Shown here: piece after piece, positions 33,620 to 41,407 of the stretch
Layout of the letters: the number at the start of each line of letters is the position of its first letter
Numbering within the stretch: the stretch's first letter is position 1
NCBI RefSeq assembly: GCF_030348505.1
Contig: NZ_JAUCFJ010000002.1
Location: 2,298,001 to 2,362,000, forward strand
Length of the DNA: 64,000 nt
Source: Lysinibacillus sp. G4S2
GTDB lineage: Bacteria > Bacillota > Bacilli > Bacillales_A > Planococcaceae
Direction of reading: 5' to 3'
The notes under the pieces: generated by a model
Seen by the model: the letters and a program-made list of their open reading frames with translations, nothing else
The model's database searches: none
Told to the model about the DNA's origin: nothing
Program-made: the position numbers and the translations under genes

Positions 33620-33707
33620 TCTACTGTATAACAACATTTTCAAAACGGCAGGACCTTGTCTTGAATCAATCTCATAAGGAACGAAGATAAATCATATTCA
33701 CCATGTA

Positions 33708-33727
33708 GGAAAGGAAAGGAAAGGAAA
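33708..33727 (+). repeat. GGAAA x4 repeat in the ribosome binding site
   Basis: Four exact copies of GGAAA end 4 nt before ATG 33732 and supply the purine-rich ribosome site. Loss or gain of a unit would change site strength or spacing. Confidence 0.85.
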
Positions 33728-33731
33728 GAAA

Positions 33732-34172
33732 ATGAATAAATTTGATGATACCCAGTTATATGTGTTACTAAATGAATCAAATTATGAGAAAATTAATACG
33801 TTTTTACAAAAATATGGTTTAGATAGTGTTGATAGAGATGGACGTACATTTTTGATGTCCGCAATCGTTGAAGGAAAGGAGGATGTTGTTAATTATCTTG
33901 TGAATATTGGATGTAATGTTAATACTAAAGATAAATCGGGCTTAACCGCACTGCATTTTGCAGTTATTTATGACAGATTTACTATTGTTAAGGTTCTTAT
34001 AACTCATGGTGCTGAAATTGATGCAGTAGACAACGTAGGTAATACTCCCTTATGGAGAGCGATAATGGAAAATAGTAATGAAACATCAACAATAAGGTAT
34101 CTATTAGAGAATGGAGCAGATCCTAGTAAGGCTAATAACCGTGGGATAGCACCGAAGGATTTGCTCGAATAG
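33732..34172 (+). CDS. Ankyrin repeat protein, putative immunity protein
   Basis: 146 residues with about three ankyrin repeats: DGRTFLMSAIVEGKEDVVNY, KSGLTALHFAVIYDRFTIVK and VGNTPLWRAIMENSNETSTI, each with the TPLxxA-type turn, and N-terminal capping helices. Ankyrin proteins are among the known immunity types in toxin loci. The ribosome site is made of four GGAAA repeats, which might allow phase variation. No toxin piece is recognisable just upstream apart from the CTTGTCTTGAATCAATC scar. Confidence 0.8.
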   Translation: MNKFDDTQLYVLLNESNYEKINTFLQKYGLDSVDRDGRTFLMSAIVEGKEDVVNYLVNIGCNVNTKDKSGLTALHFAVIYDRFTIVKVLITHGAEIDAVDNVGNTPLWRAIMENSNETSTIRYLLENGADPSKANNRGIAPKDLLE

Positions 34173-34237
34173 TGCGATCTACAACCGATGCTATATTATT
34201 TTCTTGATAATAATGTATTTTATTAAGATTCCAAAGC

Positions 34238-34275
34238 ATAAGTAAAGAAGACGTATCAGCACTTTCTTTACATAT
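34238..34275 (+). terminator. Recurrent array terminator, copy 7
   Basis: ATAAGTAAAGAA (34238-34249) pairs with TTCTTTACATAT (34264-34275) with one mismatch; the T-run is weak here. Confidence 0.7.
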
Positions 34276-34315
34276 GTAAGAACTACAGGATATAAAGGAA
34301 GGGAAAATCATTGTT

Positions 34316-34708
34316 ATGAATGAAATAAAACTAGAGGTTGAGGGATATTATGAAGTTTTAAACTTGCATAAAGCTTTATTGGAGGCAAAATTCCATAAGA
34401 ATCCAGATAATTTCTATGTTGCGGGTAGTCCTATTATTGCAAAAATCTGCAACAATATTGTAGATATGTTAACAGAATACGAAATTGAAGAAAAAGGTAA
34501 AGATACATGGAGTGAATGGCGGAAGATTGAAAATCATAATTTTTTTAAAAAAAGAGCATTAGAAAATGCTCAAAATGTTTCATGGGAGAAGTTAAGCTAT
34601 GAAAAAAAAGAGTCATTAACAAAAAATATGTTTAGTCCATTTACTTTTACTGAAAAAGATGTAATAGATTTTATAAAAACGGTTGATGGAAAATTTAACA
34701 TAGAATAA
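34316..34708 (+). CDS. Putative immunity protein, last gene of the array
   Basis: 130 residues, AAGGAAGGG before ATG. LEVEGYYEVLNLHKALLEAK and IIAKICNNIVDMLTEYE are helical; the C-terminus FSPFTFTEKDVIDFIKTVDG is compact. No family recognised. It is followed by the strong terminator at 34800, which closes the array. Confidence 0.6.
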   Translation: MNEIKLEVEGYYEVLNLHKALLEAKFHKNPDNFYVAGSPIIAKICNNIVDMLTEYEIEEKGKDTWSEWRKIENHNFFKKRALENAQNVSWEKLSYEKKESLTKNMFSPFTFTEKDVIDFIKTVDGKFNIE

Positions 34709-34799
34709 AGAAGAATAGCTAAATTTAAGCCCTATCTGGTTATGTTTGATTGAATCATATCATCGTTATAATTATTGGTCACATTTTCATATAAAATAA

Positions 34800-34830
34800 A
34801 ATCCATATTGAAACACTTTCAATATGGATT
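34800..34830. terminator. 14-bp perfect terminator at the array end
   Basis: AATCCATATTGAAA (34800-34813) pairs exactly with 34817-34830 around a 3-nt loop, then AG and a T-run. It may serve both the array and the minus-strand lipoprotein. Confidence 0.88.
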
Positions 34831-34873
34831 AGTTTTTTTTTAATAAGTACCCGAACCATAACACATTGGTTAT

Positions 34874-35236
34874 TTATTTGGATTTATTAGTTAAGGGTAT
34901 AGTTTCCGAATGACTATCCCATTTAATTACCGCTTCAATCTTTGAATCCTCTGTAGCATTTGTACATCCGTTTGGCAATGTGAAAGTTCCATTTTCCTCT
35001 ATTGGCACATCTCCTGTTGAATTACTAATGTCATACTCTACTTTTTTCGGATTAGGTTGAGTTCCGATAAACTTGATATATCCACTTGTTGGTTGACAGT
35101 CAGCAGATTTCTCAACTTCGTATTGTACGGCCCAATTTTCACTTTCCCCATACAATATAAATGTCTCACCTTCACAAGCGGTTAAAAGTAAGAGACCAAA
35201 GAAAATTACTGAAAATTTAATTTTCTTGTTAATCAT
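34874..35236 (-). CDS. Small lipoprotein, unknown function
   Basis: 120 residues from ATG 35236 (AAAGGGTG upstream). Signal with lipobox LLTAC near residue 20, then a beta-rich domain with two further Cys (CQPTSG and GCTNATED) that could form a disulfide outside the cell. No family recognised. It stands alone between the array and IS pieces. Confidence 0.75.
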   Translation of the reverse strand: MINKKIKFSVIFFGLLLLTACEGETFILYGESENWAVQYEVEKSADCQPTSGYIKFIGTQPNPKKVEYDISNSTGDVPIEENGTFTLPNGCTNATEDSKIEAVIKWDSHSETIPLTNKSK

Positions 35237-35263
35237 TGATAACACCCTTTCGAATACATACTT

Positions 35264-35704
35264 TTAAACTATAATTATGTTTATTTCTATTCTTCTAGCG
35301 ACGTATTCGTGATATATATTCATGTCCATTAAACGTTTACTTTTATCCTTCATGACAATGCCTTTCTTCTTTTCACGTATCGATTGGTTATTCAGACGTG
35401 TTTGCGTTTGATTATCGGTTAAACGATGGATAATAACACGTGCTGGAAGTTTCTGATTCTGGCCAATGTATGCCTCGGGGAGTTCTATCGTTTCACCATG
35501 GATTAGACCAGACATCATTTTTGTCATATCAAGCTGGATGTATTCTGTCTGCTTTTTTAAAGTACCATTGCTGAAGTATTCTGGTTCAGGGTTCTTGATA
35601 TAAATGCGTGTAATCAACTTCAACCGCGAGATATAGTAAGCCTCTTTATCATGAATGGTCTGTAAGTCTCCTAAATCGAAGTAACCAAGATCATGTAAAC
35701 ACAA
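35264..35704 (-). pseudogene. IS4-family transposase fragment (minus strand)
   Basis: An open frame of 146 codons begins inside a domain (HDLGYFDLGDLQTIHDKEAY, YYISRLKLITRIY) and ends in a region typical of IS4-type transposases (KLPARVIIHRLT, QTRLNNQSIREKKKGI). The D and surrounding catalytic-core parts fit the middle of the protein. No N-terminus and no C-terminus are attached. Confidence 0.6.
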
Positions 35705-35738
35705 ATCGCCTGCTTCTACGGTTTCAAGGCAAGCGATT

Positions 35739-35920
35739 TATATGATTAAAGATTACTTTCCGTTACTGTTTCAAGCGATAGCCGTTGGCACAAAAGAACT
35801 TTTAAAAATTCTGCATCGCCTTTATCAGCTGCTCAGAAAAAACGGTCGTAAATGTCATAGGTATAAGAAGCTGACCGTAATAGGCTTCTTTAGCATGCCT
35901 ACTTTTTATCACTGCTAGTT
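35739..35920 (+). mobile_element. IS4-family transposase C-terminal fragment (plus strand)
   Basis: On the plus strand the frame reads IYMIKDYFPLLFQAI, VGTKELLKILHRLYQLL and RKNGRKCHRYKKLTV, a common C-terminal end of IS4-type transposases. It points the opposite way to the middle fragment at 35264-35704, so the element is broken and one part inverted. 35921-36520 has no gene; a terminator hairpin lies at 36234-36263. Confidence 0.6.
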
Positions 35921-36233
35921 TTGAAACAAGAATCATTTCGTATCTAGTAATTTACTTGGTTAGCTTGATGGGCATGTGATGTTACCCCTATAAGCGTTTT
36001 TTTGATTACTCCCTATTTTACTACAGTAGCAATTCATGAAGACCTATCGACACTGCATCACAGAAAGTATGAAAATGTTTGATTGGTAATTATTCTTTCT
36101 TGCTCTGATGAAGATTTTACCATAAGAATATATATTCCTATATATGCGCTTCCCTGTAGAAATGGAACTGCTTTAGCATCCCATGCTTCATCTTAAGGGA
36201 GCAGTATCTGTAACATGTCCTTACAGGAAAAAG

Positions 36234-36263
36234 CCCCAACAATGCTAAATGTCATTGTTGGGG
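36234..36263. terminator. 11-bp hairpin with T-run
   Basis: CCCCAACAATG (36234-36244) pairs with CATTGTTGGGG (36253-36263), then TTTT. It is no longer attached to an intact gene. Confidence 0.65.
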
Positions 36264-36520
36264 TTTTAGCTTTATACATAAAAAATGGAAAATTTTACGA
36301 AGCGGGGGAAACTACTAAATTAGGCCGGTCTGTAGCTGCTGCTGGAGGATATAAACGGCGATGGTAGTTGATTTGGTCAGTACAATTTTGAAAATTGTTC
36401 GTTTAATTACGGATATTAAAGCACTTTAATGTTAATTAAAAGGGGATAGTAGGGTCTAATCATAACTAAAAGCATATTATAGCTTCAAGATTTTTATTTT
36501 CACAAGGGAGGAAAAGAATT

Positions 36521-36835
36521 ATGTCAATTGTTCATGTTACAACAAAGAATGAACTAAGAGAACAATTAAAAACAAAAAGGATTGTATTATTAAATTTTTG
36601 GGCTGAGTGGTGTGGCCCGTGTAAAATGTTTGCAGGGGTTCTTAATCAACTCAATGAAGAATTCAGTGGTAAGGTGAAAATTATAAAGGTGAATGTTGAA
36701 AAAAGCCCAGATATTGCAGCGGAATATAAGGTAATGGGAATTCCTCACTCTCGATTGATTATTCAAAAAAAATTACGTGAACCAATTATGGGATATGTGC
36801 CTTTTGAAAAACTGAAGAAAATGATGGGAGTCTGA
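36521..36835 (+). CDS. Thioredoxin
   Basis: 104 residues with the redox site WCGPC (Cys31, Cys34) after the NFWAEW strand and the cis-proline loop at Pro75 in MGIPHS. The usual IPT becomes IPHS and the C-terminal GxxPFEKLKKM is kept. It reduces protein disulfides in the cytoplasm. GGGAGG precedes ATG. About 20 bp downstream a short piece reads like the start of thioredoxin reductase and then breaks off, so it probably once belonged to a trx-trxB pair and is a secondary copy. Confidence 0.9.
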   Translation: MSIVHVTTKNELREQLKTKRIVLLNFWAEWCGPCKMFAGVLNQLNEEFSGKVKIIKVNVEKSPDIAAEYKVMGIPHSRLIIQKKLREPIMGYVPFEKLKKMMGV

Positions 36836-36857
36836 TTCGCCAAACGGGAGAAAACTT

Positions 36858-36893
36858 GATTGTACAATTATTGGTGGAGGAACGGCAGAATAG
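36858..36893 (+). pseudogene. Start-of-trxB-like scrap
   Basis: DCTIIGGGTAE followed by a stop resembles the FAD-binding start of thioredoxin reductase (IIGGGxAG). Only 12 codons remain; a weak but context-supported reading. Confidence 0.35.
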
Positions 36894-37164
36894 TTCTTAC
36901 TTCAGACTTTTCGAATTTGAGGAAGATGGCATTTGTAATTAATAAAATGAGGGGAATATTTTTCCTTCATCATAAAGTGGTAGAATCCGTTGATACATCA
37001 ATGTTTGTAAAAGGATATTAGTCAAATACGATATTTTCAATCTGTGTAATTATATACGAGCTCATGTTATAATGAGGAGCTTAAGGTAATTAAGACTTTT
37101 CCTTATAACTGAACGGATGCCAAGAAAGCCTCCGCATAGCGATAAAATATGGAGGTGTAAGAGA

Positions 37165-37374
37165 TTGAATAAAAAATGGACGATTGATAAAATTAAAGAA
37201 TTTGTTGAGAATAATTCGGAAAGTAAGTTGCTAACGACTGAATATCACGGTTTTTCTCAAAAGTTATTATTAAAATGTGCATGTGGTAGCAACTTTGAAA
37301 AAACATTTACAAAATTTAAAAATAAACATCAACGTAAATGTGACGTCTGCCAACCACCAAAAGAGTCACGCTAA
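37165..37374 (+). CDS. Small zinc-finger (treble-clef-like) protein
   Basis: 69 residues from TTG 37165 (GGAGG 9 nt upstream); the frame is open from ATG 37117. LLLKCACGSNFEKTFTKF followed by KHQRKCDVC gives C-x-C-G...C-x-x-C, a possible zinc site of the type found in small phage-related DNA-binding proteins. A terminator follows. Function unknown; a phage or mobile origin is possible. Confidence 0.6.
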   Translation: MNKKWTIDKIKEFVENNSESKLLTTEYHGFSQKLLLKCACGSNFEKTFTKFKNKHQRKCDVCQPPKESR

Positions 37375-37409
37375 ATGAAGTGCTCAAAAAAGAAGTTGGC
37401 GTCTTAATT

Positions 37410-37454
37410 AAAATCACCTCTTACCTATTTTCTTTATAGTGAAGAGGTGATTTT
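37410..37454. terminator. 13-bp hairpin terminator between convergent genes
   Basis: AAAATCACCTCTT (37410-37422) pairs with AAGAGGTGATTTT (37442-37454). T-tracts on both strands make it fit both convergent genes. A related hairpin (AAATCACCTC...GAGGTGATTT) is at 38898-38936. Confidence 0.8.
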
Positions 37455-37469
37455 TATTTTTTATATAAG

Positions 37470-38450
37470 TTATTTATTCAACTCATTTATAAATTTTGAT
37501 CCTAGTAGTGTGACGATTGAGTAATCAGTTACGTCACCTTCGATAATTACTCCGAATGTCCTTTTTACATCAACTGGGATATCAACTTCAATTACATTGT
37601 TATCTTCTGAGAGTGTATAAGTTTTTAATATTTCACCATCTCCAACAAAACTAATAGTAAATAATGTTTGGTTTGTGTATTCATAACCATCCATTGGAGG
37701 TGAGTAAGATAAAGTCGTTTGGTATCGATCCATTTTTTCTGGAGAATTAAAAGATACTCCACCAATTTCAAAATTAGTATAGAATTTAGAATGAACACCA
37801 ATCTGTTCTTCATTTTCACCAAAAGCTACCCAAAATACCTCTTTATATTGTTCTTCAGAATTTGCGTCCGGAAAGGCATTTCCTTTTTTAACTTCTTCAT
37901 CCGTATATATATGAGTGTTATAACTCAGGTTATTTTCATTCTCAAGTATATTTAACTTGAAATCAGTTTGTATGAAAGAATTAGTATGTATTTGTTCATT
38001 CTCATCTGCTGCAAAAGCAATTAAAGCAAATAATAATGAAAAAACGATCCTTATAGCAAGGATAAGTATATTAGCAATACAGTAAAAGTTTAAAAGTTTG
38101 CTTTTATTCCATACAAGGTGAAGTGAAAATGTGTAAATTAGAATTAACCCACTAAAAATAAGCGCTTTAATGAAATGATTTTCAGAAAGAATATTAAAAA
38201 AGATATCAAAAGTAGAAGGTAAAACTAATATTTTCATAATGATAAATTCATATGCTGGTCTGAGCGTTTCTCCGATAGTTTCATACGAATTAATCATAAA
38301 GTATGCTACAGTATCTACAATTGCACCTAATATTCCCAAAGCGACTGTTAAAATAGCAAAAACACCTAATACACAGCCAATCCCATTAAAATCCTTGCTA
38401 TCGTATATCACCCCACTATTCCCTTTACTTGTAAAAAAAAATTTTGGCAT
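37470..38450 (-). CDS. Membrane protein with extracellular C-terminal domain, unknown
   Basis: 326 residues from ATG 38450 with AGGAGG upstream. Four hydrophobic segments lie between residues about 20 and 165 (including GVFAILTVALGILGAIVDTV and ILILAIRIVFSLLFALIAF). The last about 160 residues are hydrophilic and beta-rich, with a conserved-looking WVAFGENEEQIGVHSKF. No family recognised. The next gene upstream on this strand is absent; 38451-39328 (about 880 bp) holds hairpins but no gene I can support. Confidence 0.72.
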   Translation of the reverse strand: MPKFFFTSKGNSGVIYDSKDFNGIGCVLGVFAILTVALGILGAIVDTVAYFMINSYETIGETLRPAYEFIIMKILVLPSTFDIFFNILSENHFIKALIFSGLILIYTFSLHLVWNKSKLLNFYCIANILILAIRIVFSLLFALIAFAADENEQIHTNSFIQTDFKLNILENENNLSYNTHIYTDEEVKKGNAFPDANSEEQYKEVFWVAFGENEEQIGVHSKFYTNFEIGGVSFNSPEKMDRYQTTLSYSPPMDGYEYTNQTLFTISFVGDGEILKTYTLSEDNNVIEVDIPVDVKRTFGVIIEGDVTDYSIVTLLGSKFINELNK

Positions 38451-39059
38451 ATAATTCCTCCTATAACAATATAATATAACATTTTTTATTAATAGTAACA
38501 ATGTTGTAGATTTCTTTAAAATTAGATTTAATGATATGATGAAATGTATTGATTTGGCGAAAATGCCGCACATAATATAATGGATAGAAATAAAAAATGG
38601 TGTAATATATGAATGCAGGTGGGAGCGCATTCCAGGGATTTTCCACATAAGTGTTCAAGCTATTGGGAAGATCCTAATAATTTGCTCGACGCAAGTTTTA
38701 TTAATTCTGTAAAGGCCAAATCGTGTCATTGAGAACAGTCTTGATTTCGGTGGCTTCAAGACCGTACGCCTTTTAATAGGTTCAAAGATTGATCTTATCT
38801 CTAAGATATTTTTTAAATCAAGTTGGAAATTGGCAGGACCTACCTGACCACTTAAAAACAAGCAGCATGCACCTGTTAAATTTCAAATATACATTAAAAA
38901 ATCACCTCAAAAAATAACTAAAGAGGTGATTTTTATCAAACTTTTTTACAAAGCTACATATTTTTAGCGAAAATGATCGCCGTTTAATTAATGCATTTAC
39001 TTATTGAACAACTGCATATTTTACTTAAAAACTAACGCAGCAGTCTTTCATTTTCTGTG

Positions 39060-39085
39060 ATGAAGTGCTAATTTTTGCACTTCAT
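39060..39085. terminator. 9-bp perfect hairpin
   Basis: ATGAAGTGC (39060-39068) pairs with GCACTTCAT (39077-39085) in the long gap before the sigma factor gene. No intact gene leads into it. A second hairpin (CCTGTATCT...AGATACAGG, T-run) is at 39138-39176. Confidence 0.45.
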
Positions 39086-39259
39086 GGGTGGCTAACGGCG
39101 CAGTTAAGAGGAATAAGGAATAATTATAAACAATAAGCCTGTATCTATGATTACTTTGTAATCTAAGATACAGGTTTTGTATTTTAGTTATAATTGTATG
39201 GATGTTTTTTTACGCGAATTAGTGGAGAATCTTTGTTAAAATAAATATTTTTTGGAAAT

Positions 39260-39289
39260 TGAACCTATTATGATTTGGTAATCGTCTAA
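39260..39289 (+). promoter_or_regulatory. ECF-type promoter of the sigma factor gene
   Basis: TGAACC (39260-39265), 17 nt, then CGTCTAA (39283-39289) is the standard -35/-10 pair read by ECF sigma factors. It lies 40 nt before the sigma gene and suggests self-activation. Confidence 0.75.
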
Positions 39290-39328
39290 TAGCAGAATTT
39301 GAAGTAGGTTGAAAGGGAGGGTAGTAGA

Positions 39329-39856
39329 TTGGATAGAGAAGAAAAAGATTTCATATTAGAAAAAATAATGATTGAATATGGTAATGAGTTGGTACGATGG
39401 GCATTTTCTTATGTGAAAGATACAGAGATTGCTAAGGATGTTGTTCAAAATACGTTTATCAAATGCTACAAGAACCTTGATTCGTTTCGATTTGACGGAC
39501 AAATTAAAACTTGGCTCTATCGTATAACAATTAACGAATGTAAAGATTATTTAAAAAGTTGGAATTACAAAATGGTACAGGTAAAAAGTTTTATTAATGA
39601 AACAGCAAAGTCAATATTACCATCAACAGAAAAAACAGTTATCGATAAATACAATAAAGCTGAAATAAAAGATACGATCTTTTCTCTTCCGAAAGTGTAT
39701 CGGGAAGTGGTTTATCTATACTACTATGATTCATTAAAGACAGAGGAAATTGCCGAAGTTTTGGATATTCCAGTTAATACAGTGAAAACTAGATTAAGAA
39801 GAGCAAAACAAAGATTAGAGCCGATGATTAAGGAGGAAGAACTTAATGGAAGATAA
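39329..39856 (+). CDS. ECF-type RNA polymerase sigma factor
   Basis: 175 residues from TTG 39329 (AAGGGAGGG upstream). Region 2 is AFSYVKDTEIAKDVVQNTFI with WLYRITINECKDYL; region 4 is LPKVYREVVYLYYYDSLKTE with IPVNTVKTRLRRAK. Such sigma factors direct RNA polymerase to stress or envelope genes. Its 3' end overlaps the LCP gene by 11 nt, so the two are co-translated. An ECF-type promoter lies upstream. In known cases the partner gene product holds the sigma factor inactive at the membrane; here that would be the LCP protein. Confidence 0.9.
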   Translation: MDREEKDFILEKIMIEYGNELVRWAFSYVKDTEIAKDVVQNTFIKCYKNLDSFRFDGQIKTWLYRITINECKDYLKSWNYKMVQVKSFINETAKSILPSTEKTVIDKYNKAEIKDTIFSLPKVYREVVYLYYYDSLKTEEIAEVLDIPVNTVKTRLRRAKQRLEPMIKEEELNGR

Positions 39857-40856
39857 GCGATTAAGAGATAAATTTTCTAATACGTCTGATCAAGAACTAA
39901 GATTTACGAAAGAATACCGTAATGAAGTATTTGAACAAATTCATAAACTAGAGAAGAATAATAATACGCAGAAAAAATCTCTTGTTTCTTCTTTTAAAAA
40001 ATTCGCTCCACTTACAGTTTCTTTATTAGTGGTAGGCTTGTGTATATTTTTGTTTATTCCATCGATTCTTCCTGGAAACGTTAATAAAGAATATAACAGA
40101 AGTGATACAAGCGGTACAGTATTACAAGAAGACGAGATTTTTACCACTCTATTTACGGTGAAAGATGAGAATAATAGAATACCTATTAACCTTTTAATTA
40201 CTTATAGTAAAGATAAAAAGATGGTGAAAGTTCTGTCTATCCCTCGTGATACTTATGTTCCGATATTGGATAAGAGTACTGGAATTACTTCATACGATAA
40301 ATTGTCATATGCTTATGCTGACGGTTCGGGTGGAGCTGAAAGTGTAAGAACAACAGTTTCTAAGTTATTTGATTTAACAATTGATTATTATGCAGTTATG
40401 GATTTAGAAACCTTTTCAACGCTGATTGATTCAGTGAATGGTATAGATTACAACTTGCCAGAAGATATTCGAGTAAGAGCTATTTCTAGAGTGGCATTTG
40501 AATTCAAAAAGGGGACGAATCATTTGAATGGCGAAGAGATTGTGGCATTAATGATGGCTGCTACAGAGGGGAAAAGATACGAATTCGATGAAGAAAACCT
40601 ATTAAATCTCATTCATGCTGTTATTAATAAAACAAAAAACGAAATCCCACAAACACAATTAAAAGAACTTACTACTAAAATAGAAGCCAATACATCAATT
40701 GATCATTTGTTAGAGAATAAAATAGAAATTGATTCTGTAAAATCGTTATCTTTAAGTGAGGGAATGAAATCGGAAACGATAGATGGTCAATACTATATTG
40801 TGTTTGAGAAAGACTTTTTAAATTCTATTTCAGAAGAGTTAACTACATTTAATTAA
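39846..40856 (+). CDS. LytR-CpsA-Psr (LCP) protein with cytoplasmic N-terminal extension, possible anti-sigma
   Basis: 336 residues. Residues 1-53 are charged and cytoplasmic, 54-73 form one membrane span, and the outer part is an LCP domain (VKVLSIPRDTYVPI, KLSYAYADGSGG, LIDSVNGIDYNLP). LCP enzymes attach teichoic acids or other polymers to peptidoglycan. Being coupled to an ECF sigma gene and carrying an N-terminal tail suggests it also binds the sigma factor, joining cell-wall work and signalling in one chain. That second role is an inference. A terminator follows at 40902. Confidence 0.82.
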   Translation: MEDKRLRDKFSNTSDQELRFTKEYRNEVFEQIHKLEKNNNTQKKSLVSSFKKFAPLTVSLLVVGLCIFLFIPSILPGNVNKEYNRSDTSGTVLQEDEIFTTLFTVKDENNRIPINLLITYSKDKKMVKVLSIPRDTYVPILDKSTGITSYDKLSYAYADGSGGAESVRTTVSKLFDLTIDYYAVMDLETFSTLIDSVNGIDYNLPEDIRVRAISRVAFEFKKGTNHLNGEEIVALMMAATEGKRYEFDEENLLNLIHAVINKTKNEIPQTQLKELTTKIEANTSIDHLLENKIEIDSVKSLSLSEGMKSETIDGQYYIVFEKDFLNSISEELTTFN

Positions 40857-40901
40857 ATATAAATTGGAATTGTATGTAATTTTATACTAAGAGAAGATAA
40901 A

Positions 40902-40942
40902 GGTGTGTTAATGAAATGTAGATTAACACACCCGGGTTTTTT
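40902..40942 (+). terminator. Terminator of the sigma-LCP operon
   Basis: GGTGTGTTAAT (40902-40912) pairs with ATTAACACACC (40922-40932), then CGGGTTTTTT. A second hairpin CCCCAATA...TATTGGGG at about 41002-41038 probably ends the minus-strand small gene. Confidence 0.85.
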
Positions 40943-41064
40943 GTACTTTAAGAAATTGAAAGAAATGGATCATGGTCGATGGTTACATAATAAGAAAAGC
41001 CCCAATACACACCTTTTTCTAAAGTGAATATTGGGGGTTAGTTCAATTAATTTAGATATCACGA

Positions 41065-41214
41065 CTAACGTTTATTTTCATTTTGATTACGACTGAAGAT
41101 TACTTCCTCAGCGAACTCTTCTCTGTTTTCACGTTCTCTGTTAGCATTTTGATTTTGATTTTGCTGTTTTTTGTTGTCTTGAGTTTTATTATTTTTATGT
41201 TTATTATTACCCAT
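41065..41214 (-). CDS. Small hydrophilic Asn/Lys/Gln-rich protein (49 aa)
   Basis: Starts MGNNKHKNNKTQDNKKQQNQ and ends EEVIFSRNQNENKR. ATG 41214 has GGAGGTGAG 10 nt upstream; ATG 41220 is nearer to the site. The charged, disordered composition is like many short Bacillales proteins linked to sporulation, though no family is claimed. A hairpin downstream on this strand fits a complete gene. Confidence 0.65.
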   Translation of the reverse strand: MGNNKHKNNKTQDNKKQQNQNQNANRERENREEFAEEVIFSRNQNENKR

Positions 41215-41407
41215 TATCATCTCACCTCCACCATTAGTGTGAGTGAAAGATGATTTTTTATCCGCATAACTTACAATTAATTAATGATTATATGTGATGA
41301 AACAAAAGGCATGGATTATTGCTAAGATGGTTGCTATATTTCCACACACTGATAATTTCAGTACTTGCATTGGATTTACTTTCTTCAAAGATAGAAAGTT
41401 CGTGTTT

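Noticed and set aside
16581-34275. attC-type integron cassette array
   Set aside because: The recurring hairpins sit where terminators should be and carry T-runs. No integrase is present and there are no core recombination sites, so a cassette integron is not supported.
38655-38861. 68-codon minus-strand ORF in the gap before the sigma factor
   Set aside because: No ribosome site, no recognisable family, and mixed stops around it. Too weak to list as a gene.
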